From NCBI GenBank assembly GCA_021786815.1, contig JAJYMR010000388.1, positions 1 through 8,956 on the forward strand: a stretch of 8,956 nucleotides of DNA, read 5' to 3'. This stretch comes from Deltaproteobacteria bacterium. Lineage in GTDB: Bacteria > Desulfobacterota > Binatia > Binatales > Binataceae. Position 1 is the stretch's first letter. Each line of letters opens with the position of its first letter. A program made the translations under genes and the position numbers. The notes under the pieces are model-generated. The model was given only the letters and a program-made list of their open reading frames with translations. It did not search any database and was not told the origin of the DNA. Positions 1 to 5,923 of the stretch are shown one piece after another.

Positions 1-183
1 ACGCAGGACCCTGCGGTGCGCGCGGACATGGTCTATTTCACGACGCCGGGCGGAGGCGCGGTGTTCTCGACCGGTTCGATCTCATGGTGCGGAAGCCTCT
101 CGCACAACGGTTACGAGAATAACGTCTCGCGGATAACCGCGAACGTGCTCGAGCGCTTCATGTCGGACGAACCGATGAAGTAA
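1..183 (+). CDS. N,N-dimethylformamidase large-subunit-like protein, C-terminal fragment
   Basis: Frame 1 is open from the window edge to the TAA at 181-183 and encodes 60 residues, so this is only the 3' end of a gene that begins upstream. The fragment reads ADMVYFTTPGGGAVFSTGSI, then a WCGSLSHNGYENNVSRIT segment and a final LERF helix. I recognise this as the C-terminal signature of the N,N-dimethylformamidase beta (large) subunit family, in which the WCGSLSHN-YDNNVSRIT pattern is typical. Members of that family hydrolyse dimethylformamide or related small amides to an amine and an acid; the true substrate here is unknown. The catalytic part lies outside the window and cannot be checked. 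The gene converges on the carbonic anhydrase gene and is followed by a strong terminator hairpin. The family call is fairly sure; the specific activity is not. Confidence 0.75.
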   Translation, partial: TQDPAVRADMVYFTTPGGGAVFSTGSISWCGSLSHNGYENNVSRITANVLERFMSDEPMK

Positions 184-202
184 GGCGGAATCAATTGGAC
201 GC

Positions 203-240
203 ACGGGGCGAATGGGAACCCCCATCCGCCCCGTTTCTTT
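203..240 (+). terminator. Rho-independent terminator after the DMFase-like gene
   Basis: ACGGGGCG (203-210) pairs perfectly with CGCCCCGT (227-234). An A/C mismatch (211, 226) follows, then an inner perfect stem ATGGG (212-216) with CCCAT (221-225) and a 4-nt loop AACC. The T-rich tract TTTCTTT (234-240) follows directly on the plus strand. It lies 19 nt after the stop codon at 181-183. On the minus strand the hairpin is the same, but no T tract follows it. It therefore mainly serves the plus-strand gene and probably gives weaker termination for the convergent carbonic anhydrase transcript. Confidence 0.8.
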
Positions 241-263
241 CGAGCCGACGTGGCGCGCCGATC

Positions 264-764
264 CTACGCTTTCACTTCTTCCAGCTTGCCGGTCTTCACG
301 TCGAAGACGAATCCGCGCACCGTGATTTCCTTCGGCACCCACGGATGCGCCTTCACGCGCTGGATCTGACGGCGGACGTTCTGGCGCAGGTCGGCGAACG
401 AGTAGAAATGATCGGGGCCGACGACCGCGGTTCCCTTTTCGCGCTCGAGCCGGTCGCGCAACTCCTCGTCCTTGAACTTGAGCATCCCGCAGTCCGTATG
501 GTTCACAATCATGAACTCGTTGGTGCCGAGCAGGTAATGCGAGATGAGGAGCGAGCGTATCGCGTCGTCGGTGACGACGCCGCCTGCGTTGCGGATGATA
601 TGCGCGTCGCCGGTCTTGAGTCCCAGGAATTCCTCGACGGTAAGCCGCGCGTCCATGCAGGCAACCACGGCCAGCTTGCGCGCGGGCGGTATCGGAAGAT
701 TCGCGAGCTTGAAGTTCTCGGCGTAGTGCTGATTCGCTTTCAGTGCTTCATCAATCGTGCTCAT
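264..764 (-). CDS. Beta-class carbonic anhydrase (Rv1284-like)
   Basis: The product is a 166-residue beta-carbonic anhydrase, a zinc enzyme that interconverts CO2 and bicarbonate in the cytoplasm. ACMDARL carries the first zinc cysteine C36 and the D38/R40 dyad. VNHTDCGM supplies the other zinc ligands H89 and C92. RNAGG (58-62) and the C-terminal RGFVFDVKTGKLEEV are also family hallmarks. Length and motifs match the short Rv1284-type subgroup of Mycobacterium tuberculosis closely. All ligands are present, so the enzyme should be active. The frame stays open upstream to 995, but that extension lacks family similarity and overlaps the VOC gene. ATG at 764 is chosen because homology begins there and GGAGGG lies 12 nt upstream. 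It is the last gene of the minus-strand block, 154 nt after the VOC gene, and could be transcribed separately. The gene could supply or remove bicarbonate for the neighbouring catabolism, but this enzyme is often a housekeeping function. Confidence 0.93.
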   Translation of the reverse strand: MSTIDEALKANQHYAENFKLANLPIPPARKLAVVACMDARLTVEEFLGLKTGDAHIIRNAGGVVTDDAIRSLLISHYLLGTNEFMIVNHTDCGMLKFKDEELRDRLEREKGTAVVGPDHFYSFADLRQNVRRQIQRVKAHPWVPKEITVRGFVFDVKTGKLEEVKA

Positions 765-873
765 GCGGCAACATTTCCCTCCATGCTGATCTGATACGTA
801 CAGGCCTGGTTTTGAAGCGGCGCTGTCTCGCGCAAGAAGATATATGGTCCGCGCACCCCCCGCGATACGGATT

Positions 874-894
874 CGGCCGCTCGCGTTGCGGCCG
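874..894. other. GC-rich inverted repeat between VOC and carbonic anhydrase genes
   Basis: CGGCCGC (874-880) and GCGGCCG (888-894) form a perfect 7-bp stem with a 7-nt loop. It lies 24 nt beyond the VOC stop codon in the direction of transcription. No T tract follows on the minus strand, so it is not a standard intrinsic terminator. It might slow polymerase or protect mRNA ends. Such stems also arise by chance in GC-rich DNA. The rest of the 765-918 gap holds only the carbonic anhydrase Shine-Dalgarno sequence and no convincing promoter. Confidence 0.3.
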
Positions 895-918
895 CAGCTG
901 GCTTCGAATCCCTTGCGA

Positions 919-1797
919 TTAGCCCGATTTGCGCCCAATAAGGCGCTGGGTGGCGCGGCGGGAGCGTTCCGCGTCGCCAGACCATAGCCACGCATGCTCG
1001 GTGCGGCTCACGCCGACCAGCACGCCGAGGAACGCGCTCGGATGGATGAAAATTTCGGCAAGGCCCGCTTCGTCGCGGCGCCACGCGGCGTATCGCGCGC
1101 CGCGCGCGTCCAGCCGCGCTGCTAGCGCCTGCACGTCGTCGGTCTCGACGAAGAACATGTAGAGCGAGTCGCCGCGCTTTTTGTGAAAGCGGCCCATCGC
1201 TTGTCCGTCGTCGGTAATCTCGGCGATCTCGATCCGGTCCAGCCGCGCCGGGGAATCGAAAAGCGTAAGCGTACCCGTGTAGCCGAAATCCTTGCTGGTT
1301 ATCGGACAGAACTTCGATGAATCGAGCGCGAAGATTTGGGCGTAGCGATCGGCCGCGGCGCGCCAGTCGCCGACCACGTTGGTCACTTCATAGATCCATC
1401 GGATCGCGCCGAGCGGCGCGCGCTCGTGATTCACGCTGATTACGGCGTTGAGCCCGAAGGTCGTCTCTGGATCGAGAAAGAGTTGGCCAGCCGCGCGCTT
1501 GAAGGCGATTCCGATTTCGCCGAGATATGCCGCGGCCTGGTCGAGGTCAGCCACCGAAAAACCGGCCCCGAAAAGACCGCTGCCCCACTTGTTCACGAAG
1601 TCCTCGACCGCGCCCGGGCCTTCGGGCACGAGAATTTCGAACAGGCTCGTCCCCGCCTGCATCGTGGTGCGCGACGCGCCAAGCGTCGCAACCTCGTCGC
1701 GGCGCAGCACCTCCGCGCCGAAGATTTCCGCACAGGCCCGTTCGGCGGCGTCGCGCTCGCTGACCGCTATTTGAACCCTGTCCACCCGTTTGAGCAT
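919..1797 (-). CDS. Two-module VOC (glyoxalase/dioxygenase fold) family protein
   Basis: The 292-residue product contains two vicinal-oxygen-chelate modules, roughly residues 3-125 and 130-270. Visible VOC features are the opening strand KRVDRVQIAVSERDAA, the SLFEIL strand (51-56), GFSVADLDQAAAYL (79-92), MFFVETDDVQALAARL (214-229) and IFIHPSAFLGVLVGV (249-263). The family includes glyoxalases, extradiol dioxygenases and methylmalonyl-CoA epimerases, which use a divalent metal held by His and Glu. Here the usual first-strand His (LDHV type) is Arg7, and the terminal Glu of the GVLVEL type is Gly262. The canonical metal site is therefore incomplete, and the protein may be a binding or divergent member. 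ATG at 1797 is preferred over ATG at 1854 because similarity starts there and the upstream start would overlap the preceding gene; AAGAGAG lies about 10 nt upstream. It starts 31 nt after the SnoaL-like gene, suggesting co-transcription. Substrate unknown. Confidence 0.8.
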   Translation of the reverse strand: MLKRVDRVQIAVSERDAAERACAEIFGAEVLRRDEVATLGASRTTMQAGTSLFEILVPEGPGAVEDFVNKWGSGLFGAGFSVADLDQAAAYLGEIGIAFKRAAGQLFLDPETTFGLNAVISVNHERAPLGAIRWIYEVTNVVGDWRAAADRYAQIFALDSSKFCPITSKDFGYTGTLTLFDSPARLDRIEIAEITDDGQAMGRFHKKRGDSLYMFFVETDDVQALAARLDARGARYAAWRRDEAGLAEIFIHPSAFLGVLVGVSRTEHAWLWSGDAERSRRATQRLIGRKSG

Positions 1798-1828
1798 CGT
1801 TGTGCGCTCTCTTGAGCTCACGCCCTGA

Positions 1829-2242
1829 CTATTGAAGCTGCGGTTCCGAGCCACCGGGCGCTATCACGGGCGAACCGTGATGGAGCACCATCAACCACTT
1901 TCCGCCCACGCGCTCGAACACGTTGGTGGCCAGCACCAGGGTGGTGATTTTGCCGTCGTATCCGGACTGGGTGAGGTTTTCCTCGACCACCACCACGGCC
2001 AGTTCCTTGGCGATAAACACGTCAGCGGGGCCGAGTTCGAACTTCATCTCGAAAACGTTTTCGAAGATGCGTTCCCAACTGGTCATTATCGGGCCCCATC
2101 CCGCGAGCCTGCGCCATCCGGGATGGATGCACACGATGCGCGGCTCGGAGAGCCAGACTTTCTCCATCCGCTCGATATCGAGGCTCTCGAAGGCGTCATA
2201 GAAAGCGCGATTCGCGTCGAGGATTTCCTGCTTGTCCGTCAT
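1829..2242 (-). CDS. NTF2-like / SnoaL-like domain protein
   Basis: A 137-residue single-domain protein of the nuclear-transport-factor-2-like cone fold (SnoaL_3/DUF4440 type). The N-terminal helix EILDANRAFYDAFESLDIER is followed by VWLSEPRIVCIHPGW (29-43) and a tryptophan motif around TSWERIF (54-60). Beta strands follow (KELAVVVVEENL, KITTLVLATNVFE), and the final strand is KWLMVLHHGSPV (115-126). The VCIHPGW and HHGS signatures recur in small bacterial SnoaL-like proteins of unknown function. The fold covers polyketide cyclases, limonene epoxide hydrolase, ketosteroid isomerase and non-enzymatic ligand binders, so no reaction can be assigned. Several His, Asp and Trp residues could line a pocket. 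Start at 2242 is supported by family similarity from the first residues; no strong Shine-Dalgarno sequence is visible. It lies 123 nt after the CocE gene and 31 nt before the VOC gene, and probably belongs to the same functional unit. Confidence 0.82.
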   Translation of the reverse strand: MTDKQEILDANRAFYDAFESLDIERMEKVWLSEPRIVCIHPGWRRLAGWGPIMTSWERIFENVFEMKFELGPADVFIAKELAVVVVEENLTQSGYDGKITTLVLATNVFERVGGKWLMVLHHGSPVIAPGGSEPQLQ

Positions 2243-2365
2243 CGCAAAGAAACGAGCCGCCAGCGCGGCAGAATCGGGCGGCCACGCGCTCCCAGCCTAG
2301 TCCGCGCGCGAGAGGAGCGCCAACCCGCGGATTTCCGTCGCGCCGATGCCCGCGCATCCGTGGTC

Positions 2366-4114
2366 TCAGCTCCGGCGCGCCGGCACGATCGGCAGCATCA
2401 GATGCGACGGATAGCCGCGGCTATGCATCACCGTCTGCATCGCGGGACGCACCTCGGCGTCGGTGAACAGCGGACGACCGGTGTTCGGGTTGCGGTCGAA
2501 GCGCGGAAAGTTGCTCGAACTCACTTCGAGGCGTATCCGATGGCCCGCCTTGAAAACGTTCGCGGTCGCCCAGAGATCGAGCGTGAAGCAGGCGACCTCG
2601 CCCGGCGTGAGCAGCTTCTCGTGCAAGTACGATTCGCGAAATCGCGCGCGGATTATGCCGTCGGTCAGGTTGCGGACGAAGCCGCACGGGCTGACGTCAA
2701 CCAGCTTCGCGGTGAAATCGGTGTCGGGCGCGGATGACGCCGCGTAGAGCGTGAGCGTTATCGGGCCGGTCACTTCCACGTCTTCGGCGAGCGGCTCGGT
2801 CGAATAGACCAGCACGTCGGCGCGGCGCTCGACTTCGCGCTGATCCCAGGCTCCGCCCTGAAGCGCGCCCGCGTAACAGCATAGCCCGCCGCCCATCGTC
2901 GGTGTGGGATCGAGCGGATTGTAAATGTAGGCGTCCGGCGGCTCGTCTCCCGGCGCTTGGGCGGAAAGCGCGCCGTCTCCCGCGGCGCTGTTGGCGCGGC
3001 CGCGGCTATGCAGATAGAAGCGGCGGAACTCGGTGCCCGCGGGCGGCCATTCCTTCTCGTCGCGCCACTGATTGGCGCCCATCACGAAGAGCCTGACCGG
3101 CGCTTCCGGCTCGGTCTGTTTATCCTTGAGCCAGCGGTCGAACCATTTGATATGGATACCTTCGAAGTCGATCGACACCGGATTGCTCGCCAGCCCGAAG
3201 TCGACGTTGCCGACCAGGTTCGTGAGTGGAAGCGCATGATGCCACGGGCCGAGGAGCAGGCGCTGACCGCTTCGCGCGGGCGCATTCGCGCCCCGCGAGC
3301 GCATCCCGAGATAATTCCGGATCGTGCCGCCCTGAAAGATGTCGTACCATCCGCCGATATTGAGCGCGGGTACGTCTATCTTCGCGTGGTTTTCCTCGAT
3401 ACAGAGGCTTTTCCAGTAATCGTCGTAGGCGGGGTGGGCAAGCCAATCGAAGAAGTACGGGGCGCCCGTGCGGAACATCGGAAATTCCCGAAGCGGCAGG
3501 AACTTCATCGATTCGCGCATCGTGTCAATCGACGACATCACGACGCCGAGGTCCTTGAGCACCGCCTGGTCGCCGGGCCGCTCGTTGCGCTCGCGCACAA
3601 GGCGCGCGGGCGCCAGGAACCCCATCGTCCAGCTCACGTTGAAGAACAGCGCGAACGCACCGCCCTGATACGTCCATCCGTCGTGGTAGTCGCTCGCCGT
3701 GATCGTCGGCGCGATCGCCTTCAGATGCGGCGGGCGAAGCGTCGCGGCAAGCCACTGCGTCGCGCCCATGTACGACGCGCCGTACATCCCGACGTTGCCG
3801 TCCGACCACGGCTGCGCCGCGGCCCATTCGACCGTGTCGTAGCCGTCGCGCGCTTCGTCGGTGAAACAGTTGAACACGCCGCCCGAGGCGAAGCACCCGC
3901 GGCAATCCTGCACGAGCACGTTGTAGCCCGCGCCCGCCATCCGCATCACGTCGAGCGTGAGTGCGAAGACCATCGGGACCGCCTTGTTGTACGGCGTGCG
4001 GTTGATGATTACCGGAAGGCGTTCGGGCGTGTCGGGCCGATAAAGGTCAGCGCGCAGCACGCATCCGTCGCGCATCGGGATTTCGACGTCTTTTTCGACA
4101 ATGATTCGCGGCAT
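2366..4114 (-). CDS. CocE/NonD family alpha/beta-hydrolase (X-Pro dipeptidyl-peptidase S15 fold)
   Basis: A 582-residue hydrolase of the CocE/NonD family, close in length to Rhodococcus cocaine esterase (574). An N-terminal alpha/beta-hydrolase domain with a helical cap insert (about 140-245) is followed by a C-terminal jelly-roll domain (about 335-575). The nucleophile is Ser114 in MYGASYMGATQ, the acid is Asp258 in GGWYDIF and the base is His293 in GPWHH. Tyr42 in RTPYNK matches the oxyanion-hole tyrosine of cocaine esterase. The triad is complete, so the enzyme should cleave an ester or amide bond; the family ranges from cocaine esterase to glutaryl-7-ACA acylase and X-Pro peptidases. There is no signal peptide, so it is probably cytoplasmic. 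Start ATG 4114 has GGGAGA about 10 nt upstream. It lies 166 nt after the crotonase gene and 123 nt before the SnoaL gene, and the neighbours suggest it releases an acid that is then handled as an acyl-CoA (inference). Substrate unknown. Confidence 0.93.
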   Translation of the reverse strand: MPRIIVEKDVEIPMRDGCVLRADLYRPDTPERLPVIINRTPYNKAVPMVFALTLDVMRMAGAGYNVLVQDCRGCFASGGVFNCFTDEARDGYDTVEWAAAQPWSDGNVGMYGASYMGATQWLAATLRPPHLKAIAPTITASDYHDGWTYQGGAFALFFNVSWTMGFLAPARLVRERNERPGDQAVLKDLGVVMSSIDTMRESMKFLPLREFPMFRTGAPYFFDWLAHPAYDDYWKSLCIEENHAKIDVPALNIGGWYDIFQGGTIRNYLGMRSRGANAPARSGQRLLLGPWHHALPLTNLVGNVDFGLASNPVSIDFEGIHIKWFDRWLKDKQTEPEAPVRLFVMGANQWRDEKEWPPAGTEFRRFYLHSRGRANSAAGDGALSAQAPGDEPPDAYIYNPLDPTPTMGGGLCCYAGALQGGAWDQREVERRADVLVYSTEPLAEDVEVTGPITLTLYAASSAPDTDFTAKLVDVSPCGFVRNLTDGIIRARFRESYLHEKLLTPGEVACFTLDLWATANVFKAGHRIRLEVSSSNFPRFDRNPNTGRPLFTDAEVRPAMQTVMHSRGYPSHLMLPIVPARRS

Positions 4115-4280
4115 GAAAAGGATCTCCCGGCTTTGCTTCTAGTCCGCAACGCCGCGCGTCATCAAGCGAAACGCGAAAGCGAAGCAGCGCGCCCGGACCC
4201 CGTCGAAGGCATCGCTTCATTGCTGAATCGCACGCGGCAAGAGCCGCGCGGTTGGCGCGCCTCGGCCGCTGAAGACGGCC
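4115..4280. other. Intergenic spacer, crotonase to CocE
   Basis: This 166-nt spacer separates two codirectional minus-strand genes. It holds the CocE Shine-Dalgarno sequence (GGGAGA on the minus strand) next to the 4114 start. Just past the crotonase stop codon a 5-bp stem (4264-4268 with 4276-4280, 7-nt loop) can form, but no T tract follows it. I see no convincing promoter, although the length leaves room for one before CocE. Confidence 0.4.
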
Positions 4281-5114
4281 CTAGCGCCCGCTGAACTTTG
4301 GCTGGCGCTTCTCCAGAAACGCTCGTACCCCTTCCCGGTAATCCTCGCTATCAAAGCATCGCGCCACCATCGCGGACACGCCCTTGATGTCGCGCTCGCC
4401 GGGATCCTTGAGCGCCTCGCGCACGGCGGCCTTCGCCGCGCCCATCGTGAGCGGCGCGTTCGAGGCCATCTTGAGCGCATACTCGCGAACCGCAGCTTCG
4501 AGCGCGTCGCGCTCGAAGACCCGATTCACCAGGCCCATCGCGTACGCTTCGTCCGCGTCGAAAAGACGCGCCGAAAGCAGGATGTCCCGCGCGTTGGCAG
4601 GCCCGACCACCTGGGTTAGCGCCACGACTCCTTCGAGCGGGTAGGCAAGGCCGAGCCGCGCCGCAGGAACGCCCAAGCGTGTACCGCGCGCGGCCATCCT
4701 GATGTCGCACGAGAGCGCGACCTGGAGCCCGCCGCCGATACATACTCCGGAGATCATCGCGATGAGCGGCTTGCGGCAGTTCACCATCGCGCCGACCGCG
4801 CGGTTGGGCGCCTCACGGTAAGCGCGCGCCTGGTCGGCGTTGGAGCGGATGCTGGGAAATTCGGAGATATCGGCTCCGGCGATAAACGCCTCGGCGGTTG
4901 CGCCGCGCATCACGATCACGCGGACGTCGGGGTCGGATTCGAGTTCCGCGACTCCCTCAGCGATTCGCTGCCAGGCCCTCAGGTTGAGCGCGTTTCTGAC
5001 CTCCGGGCGGTTCAGGATGAGCCAGCCGAGCGGGGCCTCGTGGCTGACGACCAATGGATCGCGCGTATTCTGCTCGCTCACGGATTGATAGCCCTCGTGT
5101 TGATCTGAGGCCAT
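4281..5114 (-). CDS. Crotonase-superfamily protein (enoyl-CoA hydratase/isomerase-like) lacking both classical catalytic Glu
   Basis: The 277-residue product has the enoyl-CoA hydratase/isomerase fold. LNRPEVRNALN (34-44) starts the core. AFIAGADISEF (76-86) carries the CoA-binding AGAD element, and SGVCIGGGLQVALSCDIRMA (122-141) carries the GGG oxyanion-hole turn. GVPAARLGLAYP (148-159), the helix PANARDILLSARLFDADEAY and GLVNRVFE follow, all typical. In rat mitochondrial crotonase the acid/base residues are Glu144 (GGGCE) and Glu164 (GQPE). The aligned positions here are Gln131 and Ala151, so classical syn-hydration is unlikely. Other crotonase reactions, such as isomerisation, thioester hydrolysis or C-C cleavage, remain possible, and many bacterial paralogues share this loss. 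ATG 5114 has only a weak ribosome-binding site. An in-frame GTG at 5081 has GAGGG about 10 nt upstream and would give 266 residues, nearer the family norm. It is the first gene of the minus-strand block, next to the divergent promoter region. Confidence 0.88.
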   Translation of the reverse strand: MASDQHEGYQSVSEQNTRDPLVVSHEAPLGWLILNRPEVRNALNLRAWQRIAEGVAELESDPDVRVIVMRGATAEAFIAGADISEFPSIRSNADQARAYREAPNRAVGAMVNCRKPLIAMISGVCIGGGLQVALSCDIRMAARGTRLGVPAARLGLAYPLEGVVALTQVVGPANARDILLSARLFDADEAYAMGLVNRVFERDALEAAVREYALKMASNAPLTMGAAKAAVREALKDPGERDIKGVSAMVARCFDSEDYREGVRAFLEKRQPKFSGR

Positions 5115-5202
5115 GCTGCGCGCCTGAGCGGCAGGAGAGCAAGCCCCGCGCGCGCTTTGCTTTATCGCAAGATCCGCGTTCCACAGCCGCGTCAGGATAT
5201 TG

Positions 5203-5215
5203 GCAAGCGGCTTGC
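5203..5215. repeat. Short inverted repeat GCAAGC-G-GCTTGC
   Basis: Perfect 6-bp arms (5203-5208 and 5210-5215) flank a single central G. The repeat lies between the AT-rich promoter island and the crotonase start, where it would fall in the 5' leader or just downstream of a minus-strand promoter. It could be a half-operator or chance; there is no second copy nearby. Confidence 0.25.
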
Positions 5216-5228
5216 GTCAACCTCGACT

Positions 5229-5280
5229 GATTAAGAGAATTGTAATTAGTGAATTATATTTGATTCATCCGAATCAAAAT
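5229..5280. promoter_or_regulatory. AT-rich divergent promoter region
   Basis: This stretch stands out as strongly AT-rich in an otherwise GC-rich window and lies between two divergent gene blocks. On the plus strand TTAAGA (5231-5236) and TATATT (5255-5260) are separated by 18 nt. They match sigma70 -35 and -10 consensus at 4/6 and 5/6, which would place the start near 5267, about 110 nt before the DUF883-like gene. On the minus strand a perfect TATAAT covers 5258-5253, with only weak -35 candidates upstream (GATTTT at 17-nt spacing). It would serve the crotonase gene. The two -10 elements overlap, so one bound polymerase or repressor would affect both directions. The housekeeping sigma factor is assumed. 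Confidence 0.5.
5259..5278. promoter_or_regulatory. Perfect palindromic operator-like site
   Basis: TTTGATTC (5259-5266) and GAATCAAA (5271-5278) form a perfect 8-bp inverted repeat with a 4-nt spacer ATCC. The 12-nt centre-to-centre spacing is suited to a dimeric helix-turn-helix regulator. The site overlaps the end of the plus-strand -10 and the predicted start site, a typical repressor position. It lies just upstream of the minus-strand -10. No regulator gene is present in the window, so the binding protein is unknown. No T tract follows, so a terminator is unlikely. Confidence 0.5.
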
Positions 5281-5377
5281 CCGGCGGCTGGGCTGGTCGA
5301 TGGCGGCACCTGGACGCTGTCGGCTTCGCAACCGCACGGCACGTCGTTCCCGGACATTTTTCAAGGAGTCTCGGACA

Positions 5378-5617
5378 ATGGCGGACACTGGACTTGATTC
5401 CATCAACGAAACTATCGCTCAGCAGGCAAAAGAAGCGCGCGAGGCAAGCGAACGCGTTTACCGCGCCGCGAGAGAGTACGCCTCCAAAGGACGCGGATAT
5501 GCAGGCGAGGCTGGCGAGCGCGTGGTTCGTTTCGTCGAAGACGAGCCCTGGCTCGCGGTCGCGTGCGCATTCGTGGTCGGCTACGCAGTCGCCCAGATCG
5601 TCAAACGCATGTCCTGA
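5378..5617 (+). CDS. ElaB/YqjD (DUF883)-like membrane-anchored protein, copy 1
   Basis: A 79-residue protein with a charged, Ala/Glu/Arg-rich helical N-terminal part (about 5-50) and one C-terminal membrane helix, EPWLAVACAFVVGYAVAQIV (56-75), followed by KRMS. The layout and the E-x-PWLAV turn before the helix are those of the DUF883/ElaB/YqjD family. Enterobacterial members sit in the inner membrane by their C-terminal helix, bind ribosomes and are induced in stationary phase or stress. Ribosome binding by this protein is not shown by sequence. The start at 5378 is supported by AAGGAG (5363-5368) 9 nt upstream. An upstream in-frame ATG at 5300 would add a basic, unrelated stretch and is rejected. 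It is first in a tight plus-strand cluster and starts about 110 nt after the proposed promoter. The small size and weak conservation leave room for another helix-anchor family. Confidence 0.78.
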   Translation: MADTGLDSINETIAQQAKEAREASERVYRAAREYASKGRGYAGEAGERVVRFVEDEPWLAVACAFVVGYAVAQIVKRMS

Positions 5618-5623
5618 GGCAAG

Positions 5624-5923
5624 ATGGAAGAATCCGACGCACAGCTAGCGGCCCGGCCCGCCGAAGAGGCAGTGCCTGAATGGTTTGTATGGTGTAATCG
5701 TCAAATCCATCGCCAGCCGCTTGCTGCCCTGACTGCGGCGGCGGCTGCAGGCTTCGTCCTGGGTGGCGGACTGCGCAGCCGGGTCGGGCGCGGTCTCGTT
5801 TTGATGGCCGGGCGCAGTGTGGTGCGAAGTGCGGTCTACGGCTTTGTTGCCGGGCTTGTCGAGGATCATGGAAGCGGACACGACGATTCAGTTACGCAGG
5901 GAACTGGACCAGGCGCGCGATGA
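5624..5923 (+). CDS. Small membrane protein, DUF883-like anchor, copy 2
   Basis: A 99-residue protein starting 6 nt after the previous stop codon, with TGAGG shortly upstream. An acidic N-terminus and an amphipathic WFVWCNRQIHRQ stretch precede a small-residue membrane helix, PLAALTAAAAAGFVLGGGL (32-50). A second hydrophobic stretch follows (57-79, GLVLMAG...YGFVAGLV). The Q-P-L-A-A-L turn and G-F-V-L-G-G helix resemble the anchor motif of genes 1 and 3 of this cluster (x-P-x-x-S/A...G-F/Y-V-L-G), so it is probably a divergent DUF883-like paralogue. I do not recognise a specific named family. The last 18 residues (HGSGHDDSVTQGTGPGAR) look disordered and are encoded in the region overlapping the next gene. 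Function is unknown; membrane localisation is well supported. Confidence 0.68.
   Translation: MEESDAQLAARPAEEAVPEWFVWCNRQIHRQPLAALTAAAAAGFVLGGGLRSRVGRGLVLMAGRSVVRSAVYGFVAGLVEDHGSGHDDSVTQGTGPGAR

Noticed and set aside
195..794. Plus-strand open frame (199 codons) opposite the carbonic anhydrase gene
   Set aside because: It is antisense to a gene with all catalytic motifs and begins inside the terminator region.
765..995. N-terminal extension of the carbonic anhydrase by 77 codons
   Set aside because: The extension overlaps the VOC gene, has no family similarity and lies before a good ribosome-binding site that serves the 764 start.
1832..2737. Plus-strand open frame (301 codons) opposite the SnoaL-like and CocE genes
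   Set aside because: It spans two genuine minus-strand genes and their spacer, shows no family signature, and its composition is that of a shadow frame.
4264..4280. Hairpin just after the crotonase stop codon as a terminator
   Set aside because: The stem is only 5 bp with a 7-nt loop and no T tract on the minus strand.
2957..4294. Long plus-strand open frame (445 codons) opposite the CocE gene
   Set aside because: It is wholly antisense to a well-supported hydrolase with a complete catalytic triad. Its product is Arg/His/Val-rich with no recognisable domain, as expected from GC-rich shadow frames.
5300..5377. Upstream ATG of the first DUF883-like gene
   Set aside because: AAGGAG precedes the 5378 ATG at ideal spacing, and the extra 26 residues are unlike the family.
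5200..5397. Short plus-strand frame across the divergent intergenic region
   Set aside because: It crosses the promoter-like island and the ribosome-binding site of the next gene, and has no ribosome-binding site or recognisable content of its own.
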